A stretch of DNA of 64,000 bases from Cryptomeria japonica. Lineage: Eukaryota; Streptophyta; Pinopsida; Cupressales; Cupressaceae. Shown here one piece after another: positions 47,094 through 58,600 of the stretch. Below the pieces are notes generated by a model. The model ran no database searches. It saw only the letters and a program-made list of their open reading frames with translations, and had not been told where the DNA came from. The stretch's first letter is position 1. The number at the start of each line of letters is the position of its first letter. The position numbers were made by a program, and so were the translations under genes. The DNA is taken from the NCBI RefSeq assembly GCF_030272615.1, contig NC_081414.1, positions 527,599,137 to 527,663,136 of the forward strand, given 5' to 3'.

Positions 47094-48140
47094 TCAAATA
47101 CTCCATGTGTTGCTTTTCTGTGAAGAACCTCTGGATGCTCTTGTTGAAGCATCTTTGAATTCTGATACAACAATTGATGGGAAAGATGAACAATCCATAC
47201 TGAAAGCTGGGAATGCATGACTCTTTTTATCCATTGCCTTGGAAGATTGTGAACTTGATGGAGACTCTATGCTGGATTCTGAAATCCCATGTTGGTCAAG
47301 AAGTTGCGTTTGGTGATGAATCCTTTTCTGCATACATATATTCTCATTACGTTTTGATTTTTTGCAAAAGACACATTTCACTTTTTCTTTCTTGGTTTTT
47401 ACTTGATTTGAAAAAGTGTCAATTTGATTAGAGGATTTCTTGTCTTTCTTACTTTCCTTATCCTGTTGATATTTCTGTTTCTCTGCTTTGTTTGAAGCCT
47501 TTTGTTTCTCGTTTCTTACAATGAGTGCTTGAGATTTAGTGGTCGTCAAGGTGCCCATTTGGATTTACTTATCTTGGTCCCTTATTAAGTCTGCAATGAA
47601 ATTATCCAAAGATGGTATTTTCCATGCGGCTGCAAGAGCTCTTTTAGTGGAATAAAAGGTGGATACAAAAACAGAATAGTCAGGACTTAGTCTTGAAAGA
47701 ATGGAAAGGATGAGCTGATCCTTTTTCTTTTCAATGCCACATTCTTTAAATTGCAACCTTAATGATTTGAATTTTGTGAAATACTCATCCAAAGTGTCAA
47801 AGTCTCTTGGACTTGAACTTAAGAGTTCATTTTCTAAGTCATGACTTCTTAGTTCACCAACCTTCCCAAAGAGTTGTTCAAGGGCTAGACAAACTTCATT
47901 GGGTGTTTTCAAGGCTTCTACATGGAATAAAAGTTTTAGAGATAGATTTAGACATAGCAAGCCAAAAGCTTGATCACATGAATTAAACCATTTTTCTTTA
48001 TCTTTTGCTGCATTGGACTCTTTTTTTGTACCCATAGTTACCTTGTATAACCCTTGATTCTTCAACATAAAGGAAATGGGTAATTTCCATTCATGATAGT
48101 TGAAGGGTATTAAAGGTTTAATGGTTTTGTTGAACTCCAT
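47094..48140 (-). pseudogene. Copia-type gag (UBN2 family) with a single in-frame stop
   Basis: Residues 1-191 (48140-47568) carry the Copia gag fold: FNYHEWKLPISFMLKNQGLY, AFGLLCLNLS, then LSSSPRDFDTLDEYFTKFKSL. After one TAA (47565-47567) the same frame continues IQMGTLTTTKSQALIVRN into a Lys-rich segment and a degenerate knuckle CVFCKKSKRNENIC (47558-47094). The intact product would be about 349 residues. In Copia elements gag coats the RNA and forms particles in the cytoplasm. One nonsense change and the altered knuckle are the only clear lesions, which suggests that gag was maintained until recently. Confidence 0.85.
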
Positions 48141-49002
48141 GCTTAGTAGATTTAGTTGTAAACTTGATGTGAAGAAAGAAATGCTGAAAAAGAAATGTGG
48201 AAGTGTTCAATGACACAACTCACGGAAGTGCACAATGGCACAGCTCAAGATGCCCCCCCTTTATAGAATATTTGGTGACCCCCACTAGAGTTTGGCATTT
48301 TGTAAGTGCTTTTTACAATGCATCAAGGTCCATTGCGTAGAGAATGTCAAAACATAAACTTTTGCAAAAAAAGTGCTCAATTTCGAGCTATGTTTAAAAG
48401 TCATGTGACAATCAATTTCGAGCTAAACGACCTATTTCTATTTGCTTCTGCACTAAATGACTAAAAAATGCTGTAAGGTGAGATCCAACCTATGCATGCA
48501 ACCACTCGTTGGAATCGACTTTGAATTAGCTTTCCAATGAGTACTCACACTTAAAAAAATTCCTTTCCATTTGCAAGTTATGGCAAAATGAAAAACACTC
48601 CCCCCTTACAAACACTAATAATTGCAAAAAAAACCACTCCCCTTTACAAAATTTGAGTGCCAAACAGCTGATTAAAAAAATACCTCTAGCATTTAGTATG
48701 CTGAGTGTTGATAAGGAGTATGGTTCATAAAACCCAATGTCTTTTTAAAAAAAAAATTACTTTACTAATAAAAAAGTAGGAGAATGCCAAGTAGGGCTTA
48801 GGAGAAGTAACATGTATGCAGCACTTTGACCAAGTCACCTTCAAAGGTGCTAGCAGGAAACCAAATTTTCTAGCCCCAAAAGTGGGAGAAGGCTGTTGAA
48901 GACTAAGCGAAAAATACCCCTCTCCTCTCTTTGGATCGATTAAAGGCAAGGCCACATATGATAGCATTTGGGAAGGGTTTTGCTAGCATGGCTATAGTAC
49001 TA

Positions 49003-49384
49003 TGTTGGGATTAGCCAGAATCTGAAAGCAAATACCATACCACAAACCATTAGCAACAAAGCAAATGGATAATGTCAAAGAGTTGACTAAAGTATAGATA
49101 ATAGGCTTGCATATATAGGCAAGCAAGTGAAGTGAGAAGATAGGCAACAATTATTGACTACCCCTACATAGGTGTGACACTCGTGAGCAAAGTGACACAT
49201 GTTCATTCAAGTGGCAAGCCAAGATGCAATAGGTGTCTCCAAGAGGGAGTACATGCGTCTACACCATATGAGGTGAGACAAAAGACTAAAATGCCTAAGT
49301 AAACTTAAGCTTATGTATGAATAGGTCTATGCTAGTAAGGGTGATATCCTAACTAGTTAGATAAAGAAACTATTTACACTAACA
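49003..49384 (-). repeat. 5' LTR of the gag-only Copia-like element
   Basis: Partner of 46481-46859. The sequence just inside (minus TAGTACTATAGCCATGC) is a weak match to a tRNA-Met primer site. Confidence 0.9.
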
Positions 49385-49389
49385 TGAGG
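49385..49389. repeat. target-site duplication (right)
   Basis: TGAGG, equal to 46476-46480. Confidence 0.9.
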
Positions 49390-50760
49390 GACTTATAGGT
49401 GAAAACATAATCCACGACACTTGCACCACCACCATGAGGAAAACAAGCAAATCCATCAAACTTAGGGAATCGAAGGAGACCATTAAGAGTGTGGAGGCTC
49501 AAAGATTCCCCTAATCAAAGATGTCTCTTGTAGGCCATGATAACACTATTCCCATTAGCAAAAACTCTCTGTAAACCAAACTCCTTAGGGTCCATCTCAT
49601 GAAGACATAGCTCATCCTTGGCCAAATCATGAAAGCGTGTCTAGAGGGTCCCCGTGCAGGCTTTAAAGTCACCCAAAATGATGGTATCACTAGTTGAGGA
49701 GTGTTTGGAGATCTTTGTATAGAGGTCTAGGTAGTGATCCCCATTAGTGTGAATGACAAAAGAAGAAGAGGCAGAAGGGGGAGTAGAAAATTGCAATGAA
49801 GACATCTTGAATGGGAAGAGGTCCCTTATGAATTTGAAGCCACATTTATCTCGAGTATTTATTAGAAGCAATCATTGAAACACTTGGCTATTTCAAATGA
49901 TGTTGGCCACCTCTCGAAAACCACAAACACCACCTGATCTATGAGTTTCATGGAAGAAGGTTGATATCCAAAAATAGGAAGTAACAAGAAGGAGATCCCA
50001 TTTCGTCTTGTGAGTCTTAGTGAGGCAGATGAGATTGTAGGAAGTAATCACTCCCTGAAAGTACCTAAAAAGGACCATATAGAATCATTGCAGTTCCAAC
50101 AAGTAATGGAGATGCCATTGCCACTCATTGTGGCCTGAGATTCTTGTCATGCGGATGATCTAGAGTGTGACATCTAAATATATCTTTTCAGGGAGGGAGA
50201 AGAGATTTCTCATTGCTCTAAGAGCTTGTAGACGGTCCTTAGCTGTTTAAAATTGGATGATGAGTTCTGTTTGGAATTGCCCAAGCCTTGTGGAGAGAGA
50301 TATCCCTCAAATCTAAGGATTTGTGCATGAATGCATGATCAAATTATAAGGGATTGATGGGTTTTGGTAGGCTACAAACTTGGATATTCAATGCCTTAGC
50401 TTGTTGTCCCCTTTCTTCATTGCATTTGGCTTGAACAACCATCGTAACAATAAAGGGTGCCTTCTTTCCTTTACTACGTACAAATGAATTAAATTCATCA
50501 ACTTATTTTTGGATATATTTGTATTGGGCCTTCATTTTTTAAGGTGTCCATGGTTGGTGATGATCTTTAAATTTTGATTTTGATTTTCAAAAACTAGATT
50601 ATTAAGTTACTGTAAAAAAGGAGACTCATTGGTAGCTTGAGCCTATTCAAAGATAGGTGACTCAAACTTGCAAATTGGAAATGATGTCGTCTTTTTCTTC
50701 TAGCTGCTTTTGATGATGTCAACTCTCTTAGTTCATTGCGACGTATTTTGATCTTAGACA
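49390..50760 (-). pseudogene. non-LTR retrotransposon: endonuclease and upstream part
   Basis: Apurinic endonuclease-like motifs on the minus strand: NLICLTKTHKTKWDLLLVTS with HETHRSGGVCGFRE (49893-50078), DTIILGDFKACTGTL (49641-49700) and GGGASVVDYVF near 49420. In related elements these contain the catalytic ETH, GDFN and SxxDY residues; here E is K in TKTH and N is K in GDFK, so it is inactive. Further upstream (to about 50760) the frame has basic, ORF1-like composition (KAPFIVTMVVQAKCNEERG). This is the 5' part of the element whose RT lies at 44000-46475. Confidence 0.7.
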
Positions 50761-51974
50761 ACCTATTGCTAAGGCTAACATATTTATTGTGTGTGGATAG
50801 TGCCTTAAGGTGAGGAGTTTCAATCCGTTACATACACTCATAATTCATAATATAGCAGGGAGTTGCAAAATAAAACCCCTTGCTACAATCTAGCACACTC
50901 ACAATTTGGCTAGCACTGTCTCATGCCCTAGTTGTATGCTGATTATTGATGAACATTGAAAATGATAAGAATTTTTTTTGTCTACACACTACAAATATTA
51001 CAAACTTTTGACATACCCTAGGCACCTTGATGAATTTTTGTAGAAATGGCTGTTGTGAATTTCAGTTGGAAAAGAAAAATTGTGACCATTCCATGACTCA
51101 ACAAACCACAAATGTTTTTGCTATTGCAATATTTATCTACCTTCGGGTCTGTATTTTTAAGAGAGGTTATCATTCTTTCTCTCTATTATATGTGTAGTTG
51201 TAAGAGGTGACACTAAGACTATGGTAAAACTTACATGAGTGCATACTAGGGTTTTCAAAATTTAGAGTTTTACTTAGAGAAACCCAATAAAATTATGTGG
51301 AACATTGCAACTTTAAAGATTAGTGGGGATTATTTAGAAATCCACGTGTCTTGTTTTTCGTGCATCTTTACTAGTGACTGATAGAAATCATGGATTTCAA
51401 GCTTTGTATTTGAAATTTTTAATAGGATTCCTTTTAATTTTGTAGATATGTCTGTGAAGATCAATTAAGCGTTAGATTTGTGTTTTTTGTTTTGTACAAT
51501 ATTTAATTGAATGCTGTGATTTTTATCAAGTGACTTGTTATTGCTTGATGTGCCATTCTTGTACTAAACCCAATAAACCTTGCATAATGCTTGTCCAATT
51601 TCATTTATGATTCAGATTATAAATTAACCATTATGGATGGACTTTGGGACGTATGAATTGATTGTGATTTCATGTCATTCTTATGTTGGTTTGTACTGAT
51701 GATTTAATATCTTAGTTGAAAACCAATAGGTTTCTTCTCACAAGATGTTTAAATGAAAAGAACAGAAATGTTTGAAAGAGCAAAATTGCAAGGCATGATA
51801 AATTTGATTATATAATATATCTAAAGCATCAAGGGGGCGTTGAAAAAACTCACTTATAAGTCTAAAGTCACTTGTTCTAAATGTTGACAAATGCTTTGAG
51901 ATTTACCAATGAGATCTAGTTGAATCTTCCAAAATCCTTCACAATGCAAAATTCAATAATAATTCACTTGTTTG
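50761..51974. other. AT-rich spacer, nothing recognised
   Basis: No open frame, repeat or RNA gene that I can support. Confidence 0.35.
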
Positions 51975-53018
51975 TGTAACGACCAAAAAAGGGGAAAGCA
52001 TGAGAAAGATCATACGAGCAACCGCTAACTCTAGATCAATCACAAAATCTCCAATCCTAAGCACAATGAAGGAAGCATACCAAATTCAACAATTAAAGAA
52101 CAAATTGAATATAAAAATCAATGCAAACCAAAGGTCAAACTTGATGCAAATGCCTCCATTGCTCTTCTCATTCTTGTCAGTTGTGTGAAATGGCTCTTAG
52201 AATCATAGCACAATACCTGCAATATGATAGCACAAGAATTCAAAGATCATGGTTGATAATGATTGAGAATGAAGTTTGATTTATAGATTTTAGAGATTTG
52301 AATCAACGATCAAGATTTTAAATTGAACAGAAATATCAATGGTGGAGGATCGCTGAGACAATTTAGTTGGGAGATGATTACTCAATGTGACTAGATTGAT
52401 TGGCAAGTTAACTCATTTGACTGACTTAATTAGTGGATAGCTGAGTTAGTTGGAAAAAGTGATTACGAAAAAGGTGGACTGACTGACTAGTTAGAAAAAG
52501 GTGATTGATGAGTGACTAGTGGAATTGAGAGTCAGTGGCAGTTAGCCATTTTTGACGAGTGCTATAGGAGAATGAATGAAATTAGCATTTCATTTAATTT
52601 GGGGGGAATGTGGTTTTCAAAATTGAAATTTGACATGTGAGAGAAATTAAATAAATCAAGAAATTTATTTTATTGAGAGGACATAATTAATTAATTATAT
52701 AATTTAGAATAATTGTTTAATTATGAGAAGATAATAGAAATTTAATTAATTAAACAATAAAGATTATTTAATTAAAATATGTGAAGTGAGTTTAATTAAA
52801 TAAATAAATATTTAATTAATAATAAATATTAGAGGAAAAATTAAATAATTAAATAATTAAAAATTATTTAATTATGAAGTTGGGGAGAAATTCGAATTTT
52901 GAATTTGAAATGGAGGAATAAAGTTAAATTAATTAAATAATTAAAATTATTTAATTAATAAGGAGGAATAATTAGTAAAATTAGTGTTCATGGCGTGGGA
53001 CAATTTTAGGTGTTTACA
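51975..53018 (-). repeat. 3' LTR
   Basis: Minus strand begins TGTAAACACCTAAAATTG and ends TTGGTCGTTACA; 1,044 bp, with a long AATTAATTAAAT-rich middle (52650-52980). Its right end meets the pol remnant, so it is a 3' LTR and not solo. Confidence 0.75.
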
Positions 53019-53099
53019 AGTTGTTCTCATTGGCAATGATCGTGGAGGAATAGTGGTTAGTGGATCACAATCTAGGTAATGATGATAGTTACAAATTTC

Positions 53100-56000
53100 A
53101 TTCAGTATGAAGACTATTGATATAATATTTTCATTATGCGTAGGATAAAATGGCAGATTGAAGTGTTCTTTTTAGGCAACCCATGTAATCTAAAATCCTC
53201 TTTGAAAAATAATTTAGCTGCTTGAGGTGCCCTAAATTCTGTAGAAATGGCCGTACTTAGTAAGTCTATCAACCGCCACATGTATTAAATCTTTACCAAT
53301 TGACTTAGGGAGTTTTGTAATGAAATCCATATATTTACTTTCCTATTTCTGGTTTGGAATTGGTAATGGTTGTAATAACCCTGTGGGAAAAGACATGTTT
53401 TGTTTTATTCAGTTGGTAGATAAGGCACTTCTTGATTTACTTAAGTGCAGGTCCTTTGAGACCCTTCCATGAAAATCTCTCTTGAATGCGACAGTAGGTC
53501 TTAAAGTTACCATGATGTCTTTCTAGGGGTATGTCAGGTGCAGCTTTTAAAATCTCATTCTTGATCTTTGATCTTGGGCTAAGATAAATTCCGTCTTTAT
53601 ATAGAATAAGGTCATTTACTACCTTATATCTTTTATCATGGATCTTCCTTCTAAAATGTCTTTAGCAAATGCTTCTTTCCAACATTCTATTAGTATGTTA
53701 GCTTTCCAATCAAGACAAATTTATGATAATGAACATAAGGCTTTCTTGATAGAGCATTAGCTACCACATTATTCTTACCTTTGACGTATTTAATGTCAAA
53801 GTCATAGGCTTGAAGCTTGCTTAACCATTTTTGTTGCTTGTCATTTAGGTCTCTTTGGTGAAAGAAAAACTTCAAATTATTGCGGTTTGTTTTGACCACA
53901 AATCTGCCACAAACTAGATATTGTCTAAATTTGTCTAGTGCATGCATTATAGCTAAGATTTCCTTATCATAGATTGAATAACTCTTTTCAATGTCCTTTA
54001 ATTTTTGGGTTTCAAAGGTTATTGGATGTCCTTTTTGCATTAATACTACCTCAACCCCTTCACATGATTCATCACATTGTAGGACAAACAAAAGCGAGAA
54101 ATTCAAAATGGCAAGTACAGGACATGAGCTTGCTACTTCCTCGAGTTTATTAAAGGCTTGTTGAGTCATTTCTGTCTATGCAAATTCTCCATTCTTGGTG
54201 AAGTCTATTAATGAAGTGGCTAATTGGGAGAATCCTTTGACAAATCTTCTATAATAGGTACAAAACCCAAAGAATCCTCGTAATTGAGTTAAATTGGTTT
54301 GTGGGAGCCAATTTAAAATGGCTTGTATCGTTTGTTGATCGACTTTCACCCCTTGAGCACTAATGACATATCCTAAATAGAGAGTCTCCATTAATCCAAA
54401 GTCGCATATGGATTCCTTAGCATAAAATGATTGTTACTTTAATATTCCCAAAACTTCATCCAAAAGTTGTAGATGTTCCTCCTATGATTTTCTATAGATC
54501 AAGATATCATCACAGAATACTAAAAATTTCTCAATTGATTTTTGAATACATGGTTCATACATGATTGGAAAGTGGCGGGAGCGTTTGTTAAACTAAAGGG
54601 CATAACTAAAAATTCAAAATGCCCAAAATGACATCTGAAAGTGGTCTTATGCACATCTTTTTCTCACACTTGTATATGGTGCTTTCCGGATTTTAAATCA
54701 ATATTTGAGAAGTACATTGCTCTATGCAATTCATCAACTTTGGGAATTGGATATTTGTTTTGTTTAAAGCCCTAAAATCTATGCACACTTGCATAGTTAT
54801 TTCTTTATTTTTTATTGAGACAATTGAATATGTTAAAGGGCTAGAACTTGGTCATATCAAGAAGTTCTTTAATTGTTTTTTCAATTTCTTCCTTAAATAA
54901 TTGTGGATGCCTATAGGGAGTTGTTGTTATGGGTTTTGTTACCATTTCTTGTACTATAATGTGATGAAGCCCTCTACCAAGAGGTAATCTCAAAGGAATG
55001 TCTTTAAAACCCATTCTATGCTTGTCCAAGTTTTTTTGTGTATCCATGTGATAAGCTTTCTCACTTATAGTGGTTAATGTTACTAGACATTGTGCTGCCC
55101 ATGCTACTTGCCCACTTCTAAAACATCTTTTCATTCTTTTTGCTGATATAATTCTAGGTGCTCCACCCAAATTGATTTGTAACATTACATTTGTGCCTTC
55201 TGATACCTTTTTTCCATCGTCTAATAATTTTGTGTAATCTCTTCCAAAGAGCGTAGTCATTGCATTCCTCAAACCCTATCAGTTTCTCCTATGCCCACCA
55301 CATAAAAGTCATCTTGCATCTTGCATCTTCCAAGGGTAAACTCCAATTGTTGAATTTTCTTAGTGCATGGGATGGTAAAACCGTCCTCTAATATAACATT
55401 GAATCTGTTGAAATCTTCTATTTGTAACCTTCTTCTAGCAACTAATCCCTCAATTATGAAATTATGTGTTGCTCCACTATTAATTAGGATTGTAACTTTG
55501 TGCACTTTTAGGCCTTGTCGTACTCGAAAATCATGATATTTTGGAGCACTTGACAAGATTGCAATTGCATCCTTTGAATATTCACTTTCTTCTTTTGATT
55601 TAGTTTCATCCTCAACTACTTCTTGTTCTCATTCTTCCTCCTCGTTAGACATTACTTCTATGTAATGCACTTGTCCTTTTCCCAAACAATGGTGTCTAGG
55701 TTCCCATGGCTTTCTACAAGAAAAGTATAATTTGTTTCAATACAAGTCATTTTTGTTACTTCATCAGAATCACTCTTTGGTGGTAACACCTTTTGTTGAG
55801 AAAAAAAACCTTTTGAAAAGATTTCATATTTGGCCCTATAGGAGGGTTTTTTTTGAAAGAACTTATTCTTAGTTACAGAAGTTTATAAATTCAAAGCTTT
55901 TTTGATAGCCTCTTGAAGGGTTAATGGATCAAATGCCTTAATAAAATCCCTAAGAAGTTCAGTTTGTCCTTTGATAAAACGTAATTGATCTTCTTTCCAA

Positions 56001-56219
56001 AACATTTGGCACCATTACTGAAAACATTTGGAATTCTTCTACATACCTCTCCATTGCCCCCTCCTGTTTTAATTGTGCCAATTCTCTAAAATGAACTTCT
56101 GGATCCTTTCTATTGAATTTTTCAATTAACCTTTTGTAGACATATAATTTCCTATGAGCCAAATCCTTCACAAAAGACATGAAACTGAGTGAGAGGTGGA
56201 AGATAATGCTTAGGTTCAA
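53100..56219 (-). pseudogene. Ty3 gag-pol remnant
   Basis: From N to C: gag core (55959-56219: EKFNRKDPEVHFRELAQLKQ), gag knuckle (about 55690: CRKPWEPRHHC with the first Cys pair altered), protease (55269-55556) in which LINSGATHNFI has Asn for the catalytic Asp, linker and RT start (54841-55272), decayed RT palm (54400-54840), connection (54176-54391: LRGFFGFCTYYRRFV), RNase H (53690-54169: KSYSIYDKEILAIMHALDKF) and partial integrase (53160-53680, with VDRLTKYGHF in a broken frame). The same domain family as the 2287-6498 polyprotein but far more decayed. Confidence 0.85.
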
Positions 56220-57084
56220 TATGTTTAAATTGCCAATGGTTTAGCGAATAAGATGGGGCTACAGCAAATATAATGTAGATTTGTCATAAAAGAAACTCCA
56301 TGATATTCCATAGGAAGTCCTAGAGGGTTTAACATATCGGATTAGATGCTATTGTATGGAATATGTTTTTTGTAGGCTTGTGGTGGCCTATTGTGTTGGG
56401 ATGTCAGAATGGGTGTGAACATGCGATAGTTTTTAGAGTATAGACAAACCTTTGAATAGCGAATTTATGACCTTTGATTATTGCAATCATGTGAATTAAC
56501 TGAGGGCAGATCCCTACTAGGAAATATAATGAAGAGTATGGTTTGGCTCATTCATGAGTATATTTAGACTTGGTGTGGGATTCCTCAATAGACCTCAAAT
56601 GCCAAAGGGGGATCAATTTATGAATGATTATTTGGCACTTGACCACTGAAATTGATTTGCTTGAATTGGTTGGGATTTTGATCTGAAATGATTGGGTGGT
56701 TGTTGGACAGCTATGGTCATATTCATGACATACTTGTGATGTCTCAAGATGGACCTCAAGTGTAAGTTGAGCTCTTGGATTGTTTTGGCTTCTCACAAAT
56801 GCTCTTAAAATGTCGAATGACCATGCCTTCTCACTTAATTGACATTGCATGTTGGAAGGCTTCCTCATCAACCTAGATGGACTACTCTAAGTTCTAGACA
56901 ACTTATCCTTCATATATTATCTCTTTGCCCCCTTGCTGGAATTGTGCTAAGCTAAGACTAATGTTTGGATTCTCTAAACCTGTTTGAAAGTTGCTTCCAA
57001 CCATGAGAATTTTCCTATACAACTAGCTCTTAGGTTTTGATATGGATAAGTTCAATCTTTGAAGTTGTGGTCCAAGGTGGACCT
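56220..57084. other. spacer, nothing recognised
   Basis: Only a 107-codon minus-strand ORF without recognisable features (56548-56871), probably chance. Confidence 0.35.
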
Positions 57085-57354
57085 TGTGTACTATTAGAAT
57101 AATTAATTCTTTTAGTTAGTTACCTTTTTAGTTGTTCTATTAATGGTTATTTAGTTCGTCATTTAATTCTTTTAGTTTGTTTAATTAAGTTTAACTATTG
57201 CTTCTTTTATTAGAAGACAATGTTAGCTTTTAGGTTTTACTTTGTAAGCTTTTTAGTTTCACTTAAACGATTTGTTCTTTTTATAGAACATCGTCTTGTA
57301 AACCTCTATATATATGTTGTATATTCGTAAATATAATCATTTAATTATTTTTCA
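57085..57354 (+). repeat. short LTR, Copia type, without its element
   Basis: About 270 bp from TGTGTACTATTAG to ATTATTTTTCA, with a TATA-like CTATATATATG near 57305, immediately followed by a tRNA-Met primer site. About 190 bp of leader follows, then another insertion; no gag-pol of this element is present. Confidence 0.6.
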
Positions 57355-57366
57355 TGGTATCAGAGC
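57355..57366 (+). promoter_or_regulatory. primer-binding site
   Basis: TGGTATCAGAGC directly after the LTR. Confidence 0.75.
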
Positions 57367-57547
57367 ATGGATTAAATTTTTTGAATAATCTATAATTCTA
57401 AAATGCCAAGTGGAATTTTTTAGTGAGATTTTTTCAAAAGTTTTTTTCTTTCCATGGGAATACTTGTTTTAGAAATTTTGGGTACGGTTTTTTGAAATTT
57501 TTTTATAGGTTTTTGGAGGTTTGCTGTTCTTTTCTATAGGTTCGTGG

Positions 57548-57760
57548 TGTTGAGACATGACCAGCTAGGACTCGAACCTAGGACCTTCCATACGCTGCTG
57601 GAGTGCTCTACCACTGAGCTACTAGCCCCTCTTGGACTAGTCCATCGTCAGTCCGGGTGTGGCTTATTTCCAACACCAACACCCCCCACCTCGTGTGCTT
57701 GGGGCTCCTAGCCTGGACCTGGCTTTGATACCATGTTGAGACATGGACCAACTAGGACTC
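57548..57760 (-). mobile_element. TRIM-like miniature LTR element with tRNA-like LTR
   Basis: On the minus strand: truncated 5' LTR end (57734-57760, ending TGTCTCAACA), primer site TGGTATCAAAGCC (57721-57733), about 30 bp of interior, purine tract GGTGGGGGG (57682-57690) and a complete 3' LTR (57548-57681, 134 bp, TGTTGG...CAACA). The whole interior is only 52 bp. The two LTR ends match apart from one substitution and one indel. This fits the layout of terminal-repeat retrotransposons in miniature. Confidence 0.7.
57559..57629 (-). ncRNA. tRNA-like sequence with Pol III A and B boxes, inside an LTR
   Basis: Read on the minus strand it has D-arm/A box TAGCTCAGTGGTAGAGC (57605-57621; A box TAGCTCAGTGG 57611-57621) and T-arm/B box CTAGGTTCGAGTCCTAG (B box GGTTCGAGTCC 57568-57578). 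The acceptor stem pairs poorly and the anticodon loop is too long (about 8 nt), so it is a tRNA-derived promoter region and not a working tRNA gene. Confidence 0.7.
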
Positions 57761-58161
57761 TGTTGTCCTCATTTTTGTTTCCAAAAATGAAGGACTACTA
57801 CGGTGAAATTTTCGTGAAAAAATGAAAATTTTTACTCTATGGCACGCTTCCCGAGGCAGAATTTTGACTAATCCTTGGACTGGCTTAATCCTCAGTCCAT
57901 TCTCGAACTGCGTTTCAAATTTCGTCCAATTCTGGGTTCGTTTGCTATGCCTTTCCTTCAATTTCGGGTTTTAAAACCCAGACTGCAGGTGGAGAATTTT
58001 CTTCAAACTGCAAGTTTTAATGATATTCATTGTTGTGGTCTTTGTAGGGGAATTTTTGATCAATTACATGTGCATTTTTATTTCAAGTATGTCACTTGTA
58101 ATTTATTTTAAGTCTCCCCTTTAATGTTTTTATCTTTTTGTTGTTTTTTGGTCATTTTTAG

Positions 58162-58229
58162 TTAAAATAGGGGTTTTTTGGCTCAACTGCAAGTAAACTT
58201 GCAGTTTGTTCAAAAAACCCCTACTTTAA
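58162..58229. repeat. long single hairpin, 33-bp arms
   Basis: Left arm 58162-58194 and right arm 58197-58229 pair at 28 of 33 positions with a 2-nt loop; the arms contain AGGGGTTTTTTG / CAAAAAACCCCT and ACTGCAAGT / ACTTGCAGT. Confidence 0.85.
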
Positions 58230-58330
58230 TGATTTTTGCATGTAATAGGGATTTTAAATCCCCATTACATATGTGCAAGTGTTTTTAACTTGTTGTAGGG
58301 ATTTTATTTCCCTTTTACAAGTATTTTTAA

Positions 58331-58600
58331 AACTTGCAGTTTGTCTTTTAAAACCCGATTTTGGCATAAAAGTGCATTTTTGACAAATTTAAACTTGTCA
58401 TTTGTCTTTTAAAACCCGATTTTGGCTTGATGAGTGAAAAAGTGATAAATTAAACTTGTCATTTGTCTTTTAAAACCCGATTTTGGCTTGTAAATGGAAA
58501 AAGTGAAAATCGAACTTGTTGTTTTCTTTCTAAAACCCGATTTGCATGATTTTGGGTATTTTGAACTTGTTGTTTGTCTCCCAAAACCCGATTTGCAAGG
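58331..58600 (+). repeat. five direct repeats in the leader of copy 2
   Basis: Units start at about 58331, 58392, 58454, 58513 and 58563 with AACTTGTCATTTGTCTTTTA followed by AAACCCGATTTTGGCTTG or variants; spacing 50-62 bp. Confidence 0.85.

Larger units (their letters stand above)
46481..49384 (-). mobile_element. gag-only Copia-like LTR element
   Basis: LTRs of 379 and 382 bp (46481-46859 and 49003-49384), each TGTTGG...CTAACA on the plus strand, flanked by a perfect TGAGG duplication. The 2.1-kb interior holds only a Copia-type gag with one premature stop; no protease, integrase or RT is present. A primer-like site (TAGTACTATAGCC, degenerate) and an AAGGGG purine tract bracket the interior on the minus strand. 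This is a terminal-repeat-with-gag type element inserted between the RT and endonuclease parts of a non-LTR element. Confidence 0.9.
51975..56219 (-). mobile_element. Ty3 LTR retrotransposon, 5'-truncated, decayed
   Basis: A 3' LTR at 51975-53018 lies next to minus-strand gag-pol remnants running up to about 56180. No 5' LTR or primer site follows within the next kilobase; gag is cut inside its core domain. The integrase is also shortened between its core and the LTR. Confidence 0.8.

Noticed and set aside
57085-57354. Left LTR of copy 2 of the novel element
   Set aside because: No similarity to the terminal region at 63301-64000 or to 24942-26202 in copy 1; treated as a separate Copia-type LTR.
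57559-57629. Functional tRNA gene
   Set aside because: Acceptor stem poorly paired and anticodon loop of wrong length; it lies inside an LTR with a purine tract and primer site.
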